Below, one piece after another: positions 36,400-47,499 of a stretch of 64,000 nucleotides of DNA. Positions within the stretch are counted from its first letter, which is position 1. Each line of letters begins with the position of its first letter. The notes under the pieces were generated by a model. The model saw nothing but the letters and a program-made list of their open reading frames with translations, ran no database searches and was not told the DNA's origin. The stretch lies in NCBI GenBank assembly GCA_003550325.1, contig QKWP01000681.1:117417-181416 (forward strand). Reading direction: 5' to 3'. This DNA comes from Gigaspora rosea. Taxonomy: Eukaryota > Glomeromycota > Glomeromycetes > Diversisporales > Gigasporaceae. The translations under genes and the position numbers were made by a program.

Positions 36400-38510
36400 T
36401 CGCACTGCCTCACTGATGCGACAGACAACTTTGTCAGCTCTGTCACAGGTCAAACCAGAATGGATAATTTTCATTTTTTATAAAGTCCTCGATCATAGTT
36501 TCCTACCTCTTCTTGACTTTCATTTTCTTACTTTCTCTAAGTCTTGACTCTTCTGTTTGAACCATTTCACTTTCCTTTGATGAGTCACGTGATCTTTTTC
36601 GTCCATTTTCATTATCAGGTTTCTTTCTCTTGATCTTCGGGCTAATACCTTCTCCTTTTTTCTATATTGAAAGCATTTTACAACGCTCTGACTATATGAA
36701 ATCGAAGAAACTATTTCTCCATATGTAAACAAAGCTTCTAAAGCAGTTGTTCTACTCTTTTTTGTTGCTATACATTCTTGTAGAACTCCACTAACTTTTG
36801 CTGTACACAGACCCTTTATATAACCTATACGCATCTCATTACGTTTATTTCCTGTAGCCGGTAGTAAAATGTCTCTAAAATCATATAAACTTAATCGCTT
36901 TTTTGTTTCTTCTAATAGCTTCTGTCATACTGCTTCTGTTGCTACTACTTCAATATTATGCCACATGAACTGTATGTATCACACTCCACCAAGTGCTCTA
37001 AAGTTACCGGCACTTTTTTTGTACATGCAATACAGTTGGATAATATATAAATATTGGTCTTCTTTTTTTAACACCTTTAACACTGGAAACTCGTTAAAAA
37101 ACACCTTGTACAAGAATGCTAACTTTTTGCTTTTCTTCAGGGTTGTGCATCTAATGCCTGTAAAAGCTTTCATAGTTGATCAAAATAATCGCCAATTATA
37201 ATTTTTCTCACTTCCTTCTTGTTCGAAGCCTTGAACTACCTTCGATTCGTGCTATCTTGCGCTATTTTTGGTATCAAAAACTTTCCTTAGAAATGCTCTT
37301 GTTCTTAACTCAACTCTATAATGCTTCCATCGTAAAGGACATTTAATCCACTGATTGTATTCTGGTGTCCCTATACTTGTTCTTCCTTCTGTTCCTTCTT
37401 TTGCTAGAGTTTTCACCTTGTTATTCCACCTATCTTTGCTATGACTCTTTATCTTCTCTAACTGTAGCTCTATACCTTTTGTCTTTACCATATCTTTGAT
37501 TTTGATTAACCAATCAAAATACTTTTTTTTTGTCCATTTTTTCCTTTCATAAAGTTCCAAATTTTATTTCAAACCTGCTATTGCTCCTAAACTATCTGTT
37601 CTAATTACTACTTTTCTATTACTAGACACTGTCAACAAAGCTAGCCAAATTGCTACCAATTCTGGCTTGGTTGAAGATGGCTATGCTTCTATTCTACACA
37701 TGCCTTTTGCTAAGCAAAAATTCTCTTCACTATTCACCTGAACCCAGCCAGCTCCCAATTTATTTCCACCTTCTACAGACCTTAACGGCCCATCTGTATA
37801 AAAAACTAATATATTACTATTTCGTGCTCTATTACTTTGGAGTTGCTATTCAAGTGTTTCCTCCATCTCACATCACATCTTTTGCTGCCTAATCATTCCT
37901 ACATTGATATCTTCTATCACCATGTCTCCTGCAATTCTTTCTCTTTTGATATTGGCATTTCTGGACATACTATTTCTTCTAATATATCTGTTGGTATTAG
38001 ACACACTTGCTTCCCTTCTTTTACTGCTGGCCTTAGTAAGCATGATAAAATCCTAGACTTCGTTAACCATTTCACACTTTTAGAACTTCCATTTTCTTCT
38101 TGCTTTTCCAAATACCGAAAATTTTACTAGGACTTTCCTCTAGAGAGTTTGTGTCTTTCACCATTCTCCAATTTTTTGTTAAGACTTTACACTTTCATTT
38201 ATCTATGATTCTCTTTACTACCAGCTCATTCTCTTTTTCTCTAAGCTTCTTTCTGTTATCACATAATACTTCTTTACTAGATATCCTTAACATGTACATA
38301 TTGTTTGCATCTCCTATCTATTTCTCTTTAATCGTTCTTCTACTTTTGTCTTGCAAGAGTTTACTTTCAACTAATGTAAACCATTTGGGCCTTTTTCCTT
38401 TTCAGACTCTATTTCCTGCCAACATAACTTGTTGCCATGTTACCATGTTTTTACTACTTTGGTCTAGCAGCTGCTCTACAAAGAATATACCCGTATCCTG
38501 GATACTTTTT
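36400..38510 (-). mobile_element. LINE (non-LTR) 3' portion with RNase H domain, broken
   Basis: Minus-strand reading gives, in order, a segment with KRPKWFTLVE (about 38390), an RNase H domain with FYTDGPLRSVEGGN and LGAGWVQ (about 37790-37720), LVAIWLALLTV and NRKVVIRTDS (about 37650-37590), KSHSKDRWNNKVKTLAKEG (about 37440-37380) and a basic tail to about 36520. This is the layout of an RNase H-carrying fungal non-LTR element. Endonuclease and reverse transcriptase parts are absent, so it is 5'-truncated, as is common for LINEs. Stops and frameshifts break it. Plus-strand open frames here are shadows. Confidence 0.8.
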
Positions 38511-38580
38511 TTATTTATTTATCTATTTATTTATTTTATTTTAATTTTTTCTGGCAATTCTGTCTTTATTATAGGAGATA

Positions 38581-38922
38581 CAGTCAACCCTCCATAAATG
38601 CAACTCGTAAGGACAAGCTTTCAATGTGCATTTAGAGAGGTTTGCATTTAGAGAGAGACAATTAAATTGTAGTTTTAAAAATTAGATCATCAAGTTTGTA
38701 TAACTTCTACTCAAAACTGTATAACCTATCTTAAATACTAAAAATTGATTGGCTACATGCATTTAGAGAGGTAAGTGTGATATAAAATGTTATTCAAGAG
38801 AATGTGCATTTACAAAATATAAAATGTGCATTTATTACTAATAACATTTTGTAGAAAAGAAAAAAACGTGCATTTAGAGAGGTATAGCATTTATAGAGGT
38901 TGCATTTATGGAAGTCTGACTG
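38581..38922. mobile_element. pogo/Tc1-like MITE, copy 3
   Basis: The ends CAGTCAACCCTCCATAAATG and CATTTATGGAAGTCTGACTG form inverted repeats with flanking TA. The interior contains repeated GTGCATTTAGAGAGG clauses. It is about 340 bp. Confidence 0.75.
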
Positions 38923-39515
38923 TAGTAAAATTTATATTATTTTAGTTACTAGTAATTTACTATATTTCAATTGTGGAGCTACTATCTAAAATTCTCCTTT
39001 TTTAATAAAAACTCACTAAATACCGAGGTACCCAAATAAGAACCCTGAAATATACATAGATAGATCAGGTTAATTATAAAATTATCAAAAATAAAATGAT
39101 CTGCAGAAAAAACCTCAAAAATAAGCAAAAAATTACTATAAATAAAAATAATCTGTATAAAAAACACCAAGAATAAGCAAACTAATATCTAATCTATCTA
39201 TGTTTACAATAATATAATCAACCTTTTAGAATTAAATCTAGTAATAAACTATTTAATAAATGTTTATTTACTTCTGATATTATTTAAATCAAATAAGTAA
39301 CAAATAAATGCTATAGCTAGTGCTACTTATTATACTAGTAATCTAATAATAATAATTATAACCTGATAAAGAAATTATAGCATAGCCCTTCCAAGTCAAA
39401 TATCAATTTATTTAAAAATTTAATCAGCGACTTTAATGTTAATACCATATTCACATAAAGTTTTTAGCTAATTTTAATCTTTTAAAATACAAATTAAATT
39501 ATTATTATTTACAAA

Positions 39516-42500
39516 TTATAAAATAAATTGATTAATTGTATACATACTAGAGTTTTCAAGTTCAGTAATATTAAAATTTATTTGAACAGAATCAACGTAT
39601 GACAAATCTAAATAAATAAATAATAATATTTTTAAACAAATTAATATAATAAATTTAATATATTACTTGTAAATAAATACCTTTAATTGCCTTTGAAATT
39701 AATTTTGTGCTAATTATTTTGCTAGTATACATTCCATCGGGATGCTTTGATATTGGCAATGATTTAATAACTTTATCTGCTTCTAAAAATTGCTTTTTAA
39801 TTTCATTATCATCTGAACTAACTATATCACCAAGCCAATTCTCTATTTTCATATAGATGCTAATAGCTTTAGGCCGTTTTTGTGGATCAGAATCCATGCA
39901 CTTTTCAGCCAATTCAATATAACATTTAGGTGTTTTAGGAGCAAACTTTGGTCGTAAACCTTTGCAGATCTTGGCTGCAAGTTTTGTACCAAATTCATAA
40001 CCATCAAAAGGTCTTTGTCCACTTGTCATTTCTGCCATAATAATACCAAACCCATAAATATCTGCTTCTTGTGTAAACTGGTGATCTCCTGATAAAACTT
40101 CTGGTGCAACATAGGGCATAACACCATAAATATCTCCTTCTAAAACTATTTCATCTTTTTTTCTAGACAACCCTAGATCTGCAATATATGATCGTTGGTC
40201 AAGTAAAATGTTGCCACTATGAAAATCAGCATGAATGTATCCTGCAAAGCAATGAATAAAATTTAACTCTTCTGAAATATCTTTAAGTATTTGTATTTTA
40301 GTCTGCCATGTAAGGTTGCAGAAGTTTTCTTTTAAATATTTATGAAGACTCCCATTATTAGCATATTGAAATACCATCAAGTATTCCTTTGTTTCTGTAT
40401 TTTGAGTTATGCCATATATTGCGAACTTACTAAAATTTAATTTACATGCCATAAGACTTTTAAACTTAAGTTAAACAATAAATTAGTTCAAAAAAACTAT
40501 TACCGGTAGATAAATTTTTAAAACAATAAATTAACTCACTTCTTTTAGAAAATCAAAATTGTTTTCCTTAGAACTGGTCAACGTCTTGAGTGCAACGATG
40601 CTCAATGGTTCACGCACTCTTTTGTAGATAACGTTATCGCCTTCATTAATTTTTTCAACTTTTCGTATGCCATCCAACCAGAATGCTGAATATACAGAGC
40701 CAAATCCTCCTTTACCAATTTCTTTAACATTTGATAATCTATCAAATGGAATCCATTCAATCGCATCTTCATATGCTTTGGCTCTAAGTTGGAGCATTTT
40801 CATGCAATTGTCAATATCCTTATTTCTACTTGTCCACCGTGTTACTCTGTCAGGGTCGCATGATAGACACCATGCTTGGTTCGTGTTATCTTCATTACAA
40901 TATACACATTTTCCATATTCAGAATTTCTATATAATATATAATGATTTATTTCGCATCTACGTTTTTAACTGTTGATCGAATATAAATATTTACCGACTA
41001 AATTAATGCGAATGAAATGATTGTACGTAATGGTAATGGTAAATAAGTATTTAATGTAGTAAAATTATTAAAAATGTTATACTCACCGACTAAATTAAAG
41101 CGAACGAAATGATTTGTACGTAATGTTAAATAAGTATTTATGTTCTTGTTTTGTGAACTTGTTTTGCTGATATTATGTAGTAAAATTATTAAATGTTCTT
41201 TATACTCACGAGCTGAATGAAATGATTTGTACGTAATGGTAAATAATTATTTGTGTTCTTGTTTTGTGAACTGGTTTTGCTGTTTTTATGTAGTAAAGTT
41301 ATTAAATGTTTTTTATACTCACGAGCTGAATGGAATGATTTGTACGTAATGGTAAATAAGTATTTAGATTTTGTTTTACGAACTTGTTTTGCTGTCTTTA
41401 TGTAATAAAATTATTAAATGTTCTTTATACTCACTCGCTGAATGAAATTATTAATGTAAATGAAATGTTTTGTGCGTAATGGCAAATAAGTATTTATGTT
41501 CTTGTTTGTAAACTTTATTTTATGCGGTAAAATTATTAAATGTTCTATTACTCACAGGCTAAATTAATGCGAATGAAATAATTTGTACGTAATGGAAATA
41601 AGTACTTATGTTCTTGTTTTGTGAACTTGTTTTGCTGTTTTTATATAGAAAATTATTACAAGTTTTTATACTCACCCACTAAATTAATGCGAATAAAATG
41701 ATTTGTAGGTAATGATAAATAAGTACTTAAGTTCTTGTTTTGCGAACTTGTTTTGTTGTTTTTATGTAGTAAAATTATTAAATGTTTTTATACTCACCCG
41801 CTGAATGAAATAAATGATAAATAAGTATTTATTTCTTGTTTTGTGAACTTAGTTTTGCTGTTATTATGTAGTAAAATTATTAAAAGTTATTTATACTCAC
41901 GCGCTGAATGAATTGATTAGTACGTAATGGTAAATAAGTATTTATGTTCTTGTGAGCTTATTTTGCTGGTTTAATGCAGTAAAATTATTAAATGCTCTTT
42001 ATACTCACCGACTAAATTAATGTGAATGAAATAATTTGTACGTAATGGTTAATAAGTATTTATTTTCTTGCTTTGTGAACATATTTTGTTGTTTTTTATG
42101 TAGTAAAACTACCAAATATTCTTTATACTCACTAACTAAATGCGAATAAAATTATTTGTACGTAATGGTAAAAAAGCATTTTATGTTCTTGTTTTGTGAA
42201 CTTGTTTTGCTGTTTTTATGTAGTAAAATTATTAAATGCTTTTATACTCACCCACTAAATTAATGCGAATGAAATGATTTGTACGTAATTGTAAATAAAT
42301 ATTATTGGTTTTTTTTTGTTTTGTGAACTTGTTTTGCTGTTTTTATGTAGTAAAATTATTAAATGTTATTTATACTCACGCGCTGAATGAAATGATTAAT
42401 GCGAATAAAATGATCGCACGTAATGGTAAATAAGTATTTATGTTCTTGTTTTGTGAACTTGATTTGCTGATTTTATGTAGTAAAATATTAAATGCTGTTT

Positions 42501-45500
42501 ATACCCACCGACTAAATTAATGCGAAATGAAATGATTTGTACGTAATGGTTAATAAGTATTTATGTTCTTGCTTTGTGAACTTGTTTTGTTGTTTTTATT
42601 ATCAAATATCCTTTATACTCACTAACTAAATGCGAATGAAATGATTTTTACGTAATGATGTATAAGTATTTATGCTCTTGTTTAGGGATTGGATCCTGGT
42701 AAAAAGTATTATTATATAGCGACCCGAGATATATAATAATTTATCGGGTAAGCCGGGTAAACTAATAATACTCGGGTAAAGATTTTCTCAACAGATCCAA
42801 TCTCCATTCTTGTTTTGTAAAATCCTTCTGGATTTAATATTAAATTACCCAACAATTTTTCAAAATTCCTTATTTGGAGCGATGCATTAAAATTGGGTTA
42901 AGATTGTTCAGAGGTCAGGGATAGGGTAAAGGTTATAGGTAAAATTGCTCTCCCGTCATTTTTTATTAGTGCTCCAAGACAAGTTTAGATAATCTTTTCT
43001 TTGCTTTACGATTTTGGTTAATTTATCGGTATGTAGATCTCTCAAATAAGGAAATTGAAAAACGGTTCGGTCCGAATAAAATGATTAATTGATTTTTTTT
43101 GTAAACAATCTTTATACTTACGGGCTAAATAACACAAACTATAAATATATTTTTATGACTTAAATTGCAGGTAATAGTACTTACTCACTGATAATTAATA
43201 TTGTGTAAGGATCTTCAAATAAACTGCAAACATTATAATAAAAAAAAATAAAAATTGACATACTTTTTAAACCATTCAAAAAATTTATTTTCATTTTCTT
43301 CTACGCCAATTCCATAAAGGTAACAAATGGCAGTTTTCCAAATTCCCATGGAATTACCTGCCTCAGCAGACTTCAGATAATATGTAAACGCTTTATGTTT
43401 ATCGATTTCGACTCCAATTCCTAAATAATAACAATAACCAGCTTGATACATTCCGTTAGAATTATTCGCGTCTGACGATTTTTGATAATATATGAATGCT
43501 TTGTTTTTATCCTTTTCAACTCCTATTCCATATTCGTAACAATAACCAAGACAATTAAGTCCTTCGGTATGTCCCAAATTAGCAGATTTTTCGAACTGAG
43601 CGAACGCTTTATATTCATCCTTTTCAACGTTAATTCCGTGAAGATAGAAATAACCTAGTTCATATGTTTCATCAACACATGGACTATGTAGTTACATGCT
43701 ATAAATTTAACGATTGTGACTGATTATGAAAATGCTTAAATCAAAAGTGTATTTTTTTTTCAAAAGGGTAATTCAAAGATATAATAAATAAAATTTACAC
43801 TCACGATCTGGTTATTTAACAAATATAGTTGATTAGATGCAATTTGATACAAAAAAACATCAATTTCAAATAAATGTTATGCACATACCGAAAGTTAATT
43901 GAGCAAAGTCTACTGATTTGGTTTATGTCGAATAAATATAATTAAAAAAAATAAAGATTTGCTTACTCCCTATAAATTCAACATGTAATTAGAGAATATG
44001 AATACTCATAAAGCAGAATAACTTTATATTTACTTTTCACAGATTTTTTCAAAATGGTTTGATGCCCATTCATCATTTGCCTCAATTTTGAGTAATTTGT
44101 TCACATCATTGAATGATTCTTTATATTTTTCCATTAGATAATAGGTTTCTGCTCGATATCTTAGCGCAAATTTGCAGGTTGGTTCAATATCAAGTAATTT
44201 TGTTAGATCAATAATTGCATCATCATAACTTCCCATCGTAAAATTAAATTTTCCTCGAATTTTAAGAGCATTTTCTTGTTTTATTTTCAGTGTATTTTCT
44301 AAATCTTCAAGTGTACATATATTTGTCGTATTAATGCACATATTAAATGCATCGATGAACTTATTTTTTAATAATTCATCACCCATATCATTACTAGTAG
44401 TTGCTATTAACAAGAAATTTACGTATTAAATTATAAATCAAAATAAAAATACACTTATAACTATTTCACATTACCTGCATATTTAAATTTTCTACTACCG
44501 AAATTTACTTCTATAGNCATATTAAATGCATCGATGAACTTATTTTTTAATAATTCATCACCCATATCATTACTAGTAGTTGCTATTAATAAGAAATTTA
44601 AGTATCAAATTATAAATCAAAATAAAACAGAACACCTATAACTATTTCGTCATTACCTGCATATTTGAATTTTCTGCTACCAAAATTTGCTTCTATAGAT
44701 CCACCTTGCGACCTCAATCCAACACAAGGATACAAAGTCCCTTTTAAATTTCGGAATGCAATGCCTTGAAATTTATGTTGTAAAATATTAAACTACCTGA
44801 ATTGCATAAAATAAAACGACAAAACTATAAAGCATTTCAATAATTACCTAAGTTTAAACCATTTTTAGTATAGAATACAGTGTTGTTTTTAAAGTTTAAA
44901 CAACATCCAATGGTATCGCCAGTAGAAAACGACGGCCCATAAGGACTGCCATCTTCCGAGCAACAAAAAAAGTGGCCATCATCTCCGTGATAACCCCAGG
45001 AAACATCATCCCATCCTATGAAAAACCATGAATAAATATATGTTCTATACGCAAAAAAACAATTAAGATTTATTTACCAGGCATTGTTCCATTTAAATTA
45101 AACGTCTTTTCGCTAAATCCAATTCCAATAACTCTTTTCAATAGAAAAATGTAAAAAAAATTATAAGCAAAATGTTAGCGAGTTTATGGAAATATATTTA
45201 AGCGCACTTGTTTTTTCCTTCGTCTATTATGTCAACTTCAAAATAAAACAACTTGCAACGCGGGGGAATTGAATTATTTGCACGTATTGCACCGGTTTCT
45301 TCTTCGCCTTCGCCCAAACCTATTTATTTACAAAAAAATTGTATTAACTCGGAAATTTTAAATATTTGCCATGTAATCCTATATAAATAGTCTCACTAAC
45401 GAAGGACAAATCCACTTGCTTATGTATCAAATTTTTGACAATTTGAGCTAGCCAGACTGTACGTATTGGCATAAAGAAGATAAAAATTTCATGCGCATGA

Positions 45501-45647
45501 AATTTATTTGCCTATCACTAAGTCTCATTAAGTCTCACCTTCATAATTGACTTTAAGTCCGCTCGAATCTACGCTTAAATAAGTAGATTTATCATCGAGA
45601 TTCCAAGCAATAGGTAAATCCATGAACTGCGTTAAGTTTTGGGTGAA
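39516..45647 (-). CDS. paralogue B: SPRY-TPR-Sel1-microexon linker-TKL kinase
   Basis: Inferred exons: SPRY 45647-45539, 45319-45208, 45133-45078, 45015-44848, 44764-44657; TPR 44403-44034; short exons 43967-43969, 43909-43889, 43805-43807; Sel1 43683-43264; seventeen 3-nt exons; kinase 40957-40540, 40464-39681, 39607-39516. These total 2,715 nt, 905 codons with TAA, and every junction is in phase. SPRY motifs include [17 protein letters not shown] and [12 protein letters not shown]. Sel1 repeats carry [14 protein letters not shown] CxxC..CxxC zinc-ribbon-like segment precedes the kinase. The kinase has [26 protein letters not shown] in place of HRD, DLG in place of DFG, and VAPEVLSG, so activity is plausible but the catalytic loop is atypical. 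The family is expanded in Rhizophagus and presumed to signal, with SPRY/TPR/Sel1 as binding parts. The first exon, upstream of 45647, was not found. A single N at 44517 marks a suspect join. Confidence 0.8.
42683..42806. mobile_element. small hAT-type MITE in array B
   Basis: This is the orthologous copy of the 6404-6528 element, at the same place between the TTA triplet and the upstream CCC triplet. Ends TAGGGATTGGATCC and GATCCAATCTCCA; flanks retain the TTCTTGTT target repeat. Confidence 0.8.
42830..43065. mobile_element. second MITE in array B, replacing one repeat
   Basis: Ends near TTCAAAATTCCTTATTTGG and AAATAAGGAAATTGAA are inverted repeats. The core TTATTAGTGCTCCAAGACAA is shared with 50640 and 14970. 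Paralogue A has the TGT-triplet repeat at this place; B does not, so insertion (with loss) followed the duplication. Confidence 0.65.
43805..43969 (-). other. three short exons between TPR and Sel1 in paralogue B
   Basis: The minus-strand splice motifs frame GGA (43967-43969; acceptor TTATAG, donor GTAAGC), a 21-nt exon (43909-43889; or 24 nt from 43912; donor GTATGTGC) and ATC (43805-43807; acceptor CCAG, donor GTGAGTGT). All keep phase 2. With the 21-nt form the reading is K-E-LCSINF-R-S, then [16 protein letters not shown] of the Sel1 exon, which needs the acceptor ACATAG before 43683. Confidence 0.6.
44397..44590. other. single N with flanking direct duplication (suspect assembly join)
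   Basis: At 44517 there is one N. The sequence to its right (44518-44590) repeats the start of the TPR exon at about 44336-44410 almost exactly, and the sequence to its left repeats the end of the last SPRY exon (compare 44470-44516 with 44650-44697). Either the TPR block is multiplied, as in paralogue A, and was collapsed here, or two alleles were joined. Confidence 0.75.
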
Positions 45648-45954
45648 CTATCTTAAATTTAATATAAAATTAATTGCTAATTCCTATCTTTTTGTTCAAG
45701 AAATTTTTATTATGTATCCTTATTTGAGCTGCTATCGATTTCAACAATAAGATAAAAGCATTAAATTTCAAATTCGAAAGATGAATTAAAAATAAAAGTG
45801 ATTATCTATATATTGTAAAATTTAATAAAGCTTAGTTGTAATCTTAAAAATTTAAATAGTAACACGTTTTTTGTTGTTATATACGAGTTAAGAGTAATTT
45901 TTTTTGATTTTTAAAATATTCACAATTTTCATTAGCCGTCAAACTTTCACTTAT

Positions 45955-46090
45955 TCTTTTATAGAACTTTGCAACAAATTAAATTATCAACAATAAATTT
46001 GGCGTGCATGACGTAAATCATACGTACATACGTTTCATAGGCAGCAGAAGTTTGTCTGATTGGTTGATGCGCATCAATTGCCCGGGTAAC
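45955..46090 (-). promoter_or_regulatory. putative promoter region of paralogue B with inverted module
   Basis: A TATAAAAG motif (minus strand, about 45957-45964) is followed further upstream by a module of about 85 bp (about 46003-46088) with GGCGTGCATGACG at one end and TTGCCCGG at the other. Compared with 10421-10506 near paralogue A, the module is reverse-complemented. Function is inferred from position. Confidence 0.4.
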
Positions 46091-46759
46091 TTATTTATAC
46101 GTTTTAAAGTACTTTTTAAAAGCCTGACGTTTTACAAATAAAAATCATCGAAAAACCCATCTATAGCTTTAGAATAGTGTCAACGTTCACTGTGCAAAAG
46201 AATCTAAATAGCAACTTAATCCCGAAGAAGTTACTTAGAAGATAAAATATACTGTTGTCTATTGTACCATATAAAATTATAACTTAGAGTAAGGTAACTG
46301 GAAATGTTTTTACTTAAGCTGCTTTTTTTTATGTTGCCTTGCATAGATTTGCTTTATCATAATGCATTTTATATCTTGCTTTGCATAAAAGATATACATC
46401 ATATTTCAATTATAGTTTTAATGATGATTTTTTAAGCAAATATGAACTGTAATAATTGGGCATAAGGCCATTAGATATAGAATTTTTTTTAATCTGTAGA
46501 AGGGTTTATTTAGTGTAACTCAATATTTTATTCAAGAAACAACTCATTAATATACTATATATACAACTAGCGTATCACCCATGCCTTTGGCACGGAAACA
46601 AAAGTTTGAAGGAATAAATATATATAATAAAACCTAAATAGAACCCTAAAAGCTATTTTTTTGATTCAACATTATGCAGGGAGACAATTTGCAAAAAATA
46701 TATAGTTGCAATTAATCAAATACAAATCTAATCTTATGTGATTTTAGGTTAAGCAACCG

Positions 46760-47135
46760 TGAGAAATGTTTTTATTCAACCATATCAACCAATCCTTGAA
46801 AAAATCTTTGGAAAGATTTAGTCAAAAAACATATGGCTCCAAAGCGACCAATATTATCTGTGATTCTTCCACCTCGTATGATTTTAAAAACTAAATTACC
46901 ACACAGATCAACAGAACCATTTTCGGTTATTAACAAAACACATATGGTTGAAATTGCTCCATGGATTGATAGAAATGCTGATACATATTTTATGTCAAAT
47001 ATTCTGTATGAATTTAAATTACTTTTTCGTGGAAGAAGGGATGGTTTTACTAAAAATACATTTTGGAATTTATGTAATAAACAAACACATCTTGTTGTAG
47101 TTATGAAAGTTAAAGGCACTGATGAAAGGCAGATA
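46760..47135 (+). pseudogene. TLDc-domain fragment
   Basis: Plus-strand translation from about 46833 gives LPPRMILKTKLPHRSTEP, then IAPWIDRNADTYFMSN and YEFKLLFRGRRDGFTKNTFW, then VVVMKVKGTDE. These are the phrases of the TLDc domain found with BTB domains in Rhizophagus BTB/kelch proteins. No BTB part or complete TLDc end is present; the frame ends just after KGTDE. It is a fragment, probably non-functional. Confidence 0.75.
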
Positions 47136-47149
47136 TAAACATGTCGGAT

Positions 47150-47450
47150 GGGATAAATCAGTTAGAGTTTGATTCTGGGACACCTGACTGTTATGTTAGA
47201 TTAGCTAAGAGATGCATGGATCTAAATACTAACAAATAACATACCTTCAAATCTATTAATCATCAAGTAAAATTTTGGAATGAAGAAATGTTAAACTTGG
47301 ATAATGACAATGAAATCAAAAGGCAATTTTTAGAAATTGATAATACATTACAACCAAGGAAAGTGCATTGCCTGCCCATAATTATTTTTGAAGTTCAAGG
47401 GATTGGTCATGAGAAAATGTACCCTGGAGTGGTTCAGTGATAAGGAAAAG
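47150..47450 (+). pseudogene. kinase C-terminal tail fragment fused behind TLDc
   Basis: The plus strand reads DSGTPDCYVRLAKRCMDLN, a stop, then NDNEIKRQFLEIDNTL, the C-lobe and tail signature seen at the end of paralogues A and B (AEKCMDSDP and [11 protein letters not shown]). The rest of the kinase is missing. It starts within about 20 bp of the TLDc fragment, so the pair is a chimera. Confidence 0.75.
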
Positions 47451-47499
47451 TAATAAATACTGTCCCTATTCATTGAATGTACCAAGTGAATAAAGGATT

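Larger units (their letters stand above)
40995..43187 (-). repeat. array B: 17 tandem repeats each framing a 3-nt putative exon
   Basis: Same architecture as array A, between the Sel1 exon (ends at 43264, phase 2) and the kinase exon (starts at 40957 with A then TGC). Triplets in transcript order (first plus-strand coordinate): 43185 TGA; 43122 CCC; 42623 TTA; 42509 TCG; 42380 CGC; 42252 TGG; 42133 TTA; 42009 TCG; 41901 CGC; 41798 CGG; 41676 TGG; 41556 CCT; 41435 CGA; 41323 CTC; 41210 CTC; 41087 TCG; 40995 TCG. Spliced in phase 2 they read NDPYRAGYRAGGLDSSRR then CEINHY; the apparent TGA is split between codons, so there is no stop. Donors are GTGAGTATA with few variants; acceptors are TTTAG or TTCAG. 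The repeat body (GTTCTTGTTTTGTGAACTTG, TTTGTACGTAATGGTAAATA on the plus strand) is strongly conserved. Confidence 0.8.

Noticed and set aside
37650-38597. Plus-strand open frames in the LINE region.
   Set aside because: They are shadows of the minus-strand RNase H-carrying element, whose motifs are clear.
43185-43187. The TGA triplet in array B as an in-frame stop.
   Set aside because: The array is in phase 2, so TGA is split between codons (AAT, GAC) and is not read as a stop.
46772-47119. Minus-strand frame of 115 codons.
   Set aside because: It is the antisense of the TLDc fragment on the plus strand.
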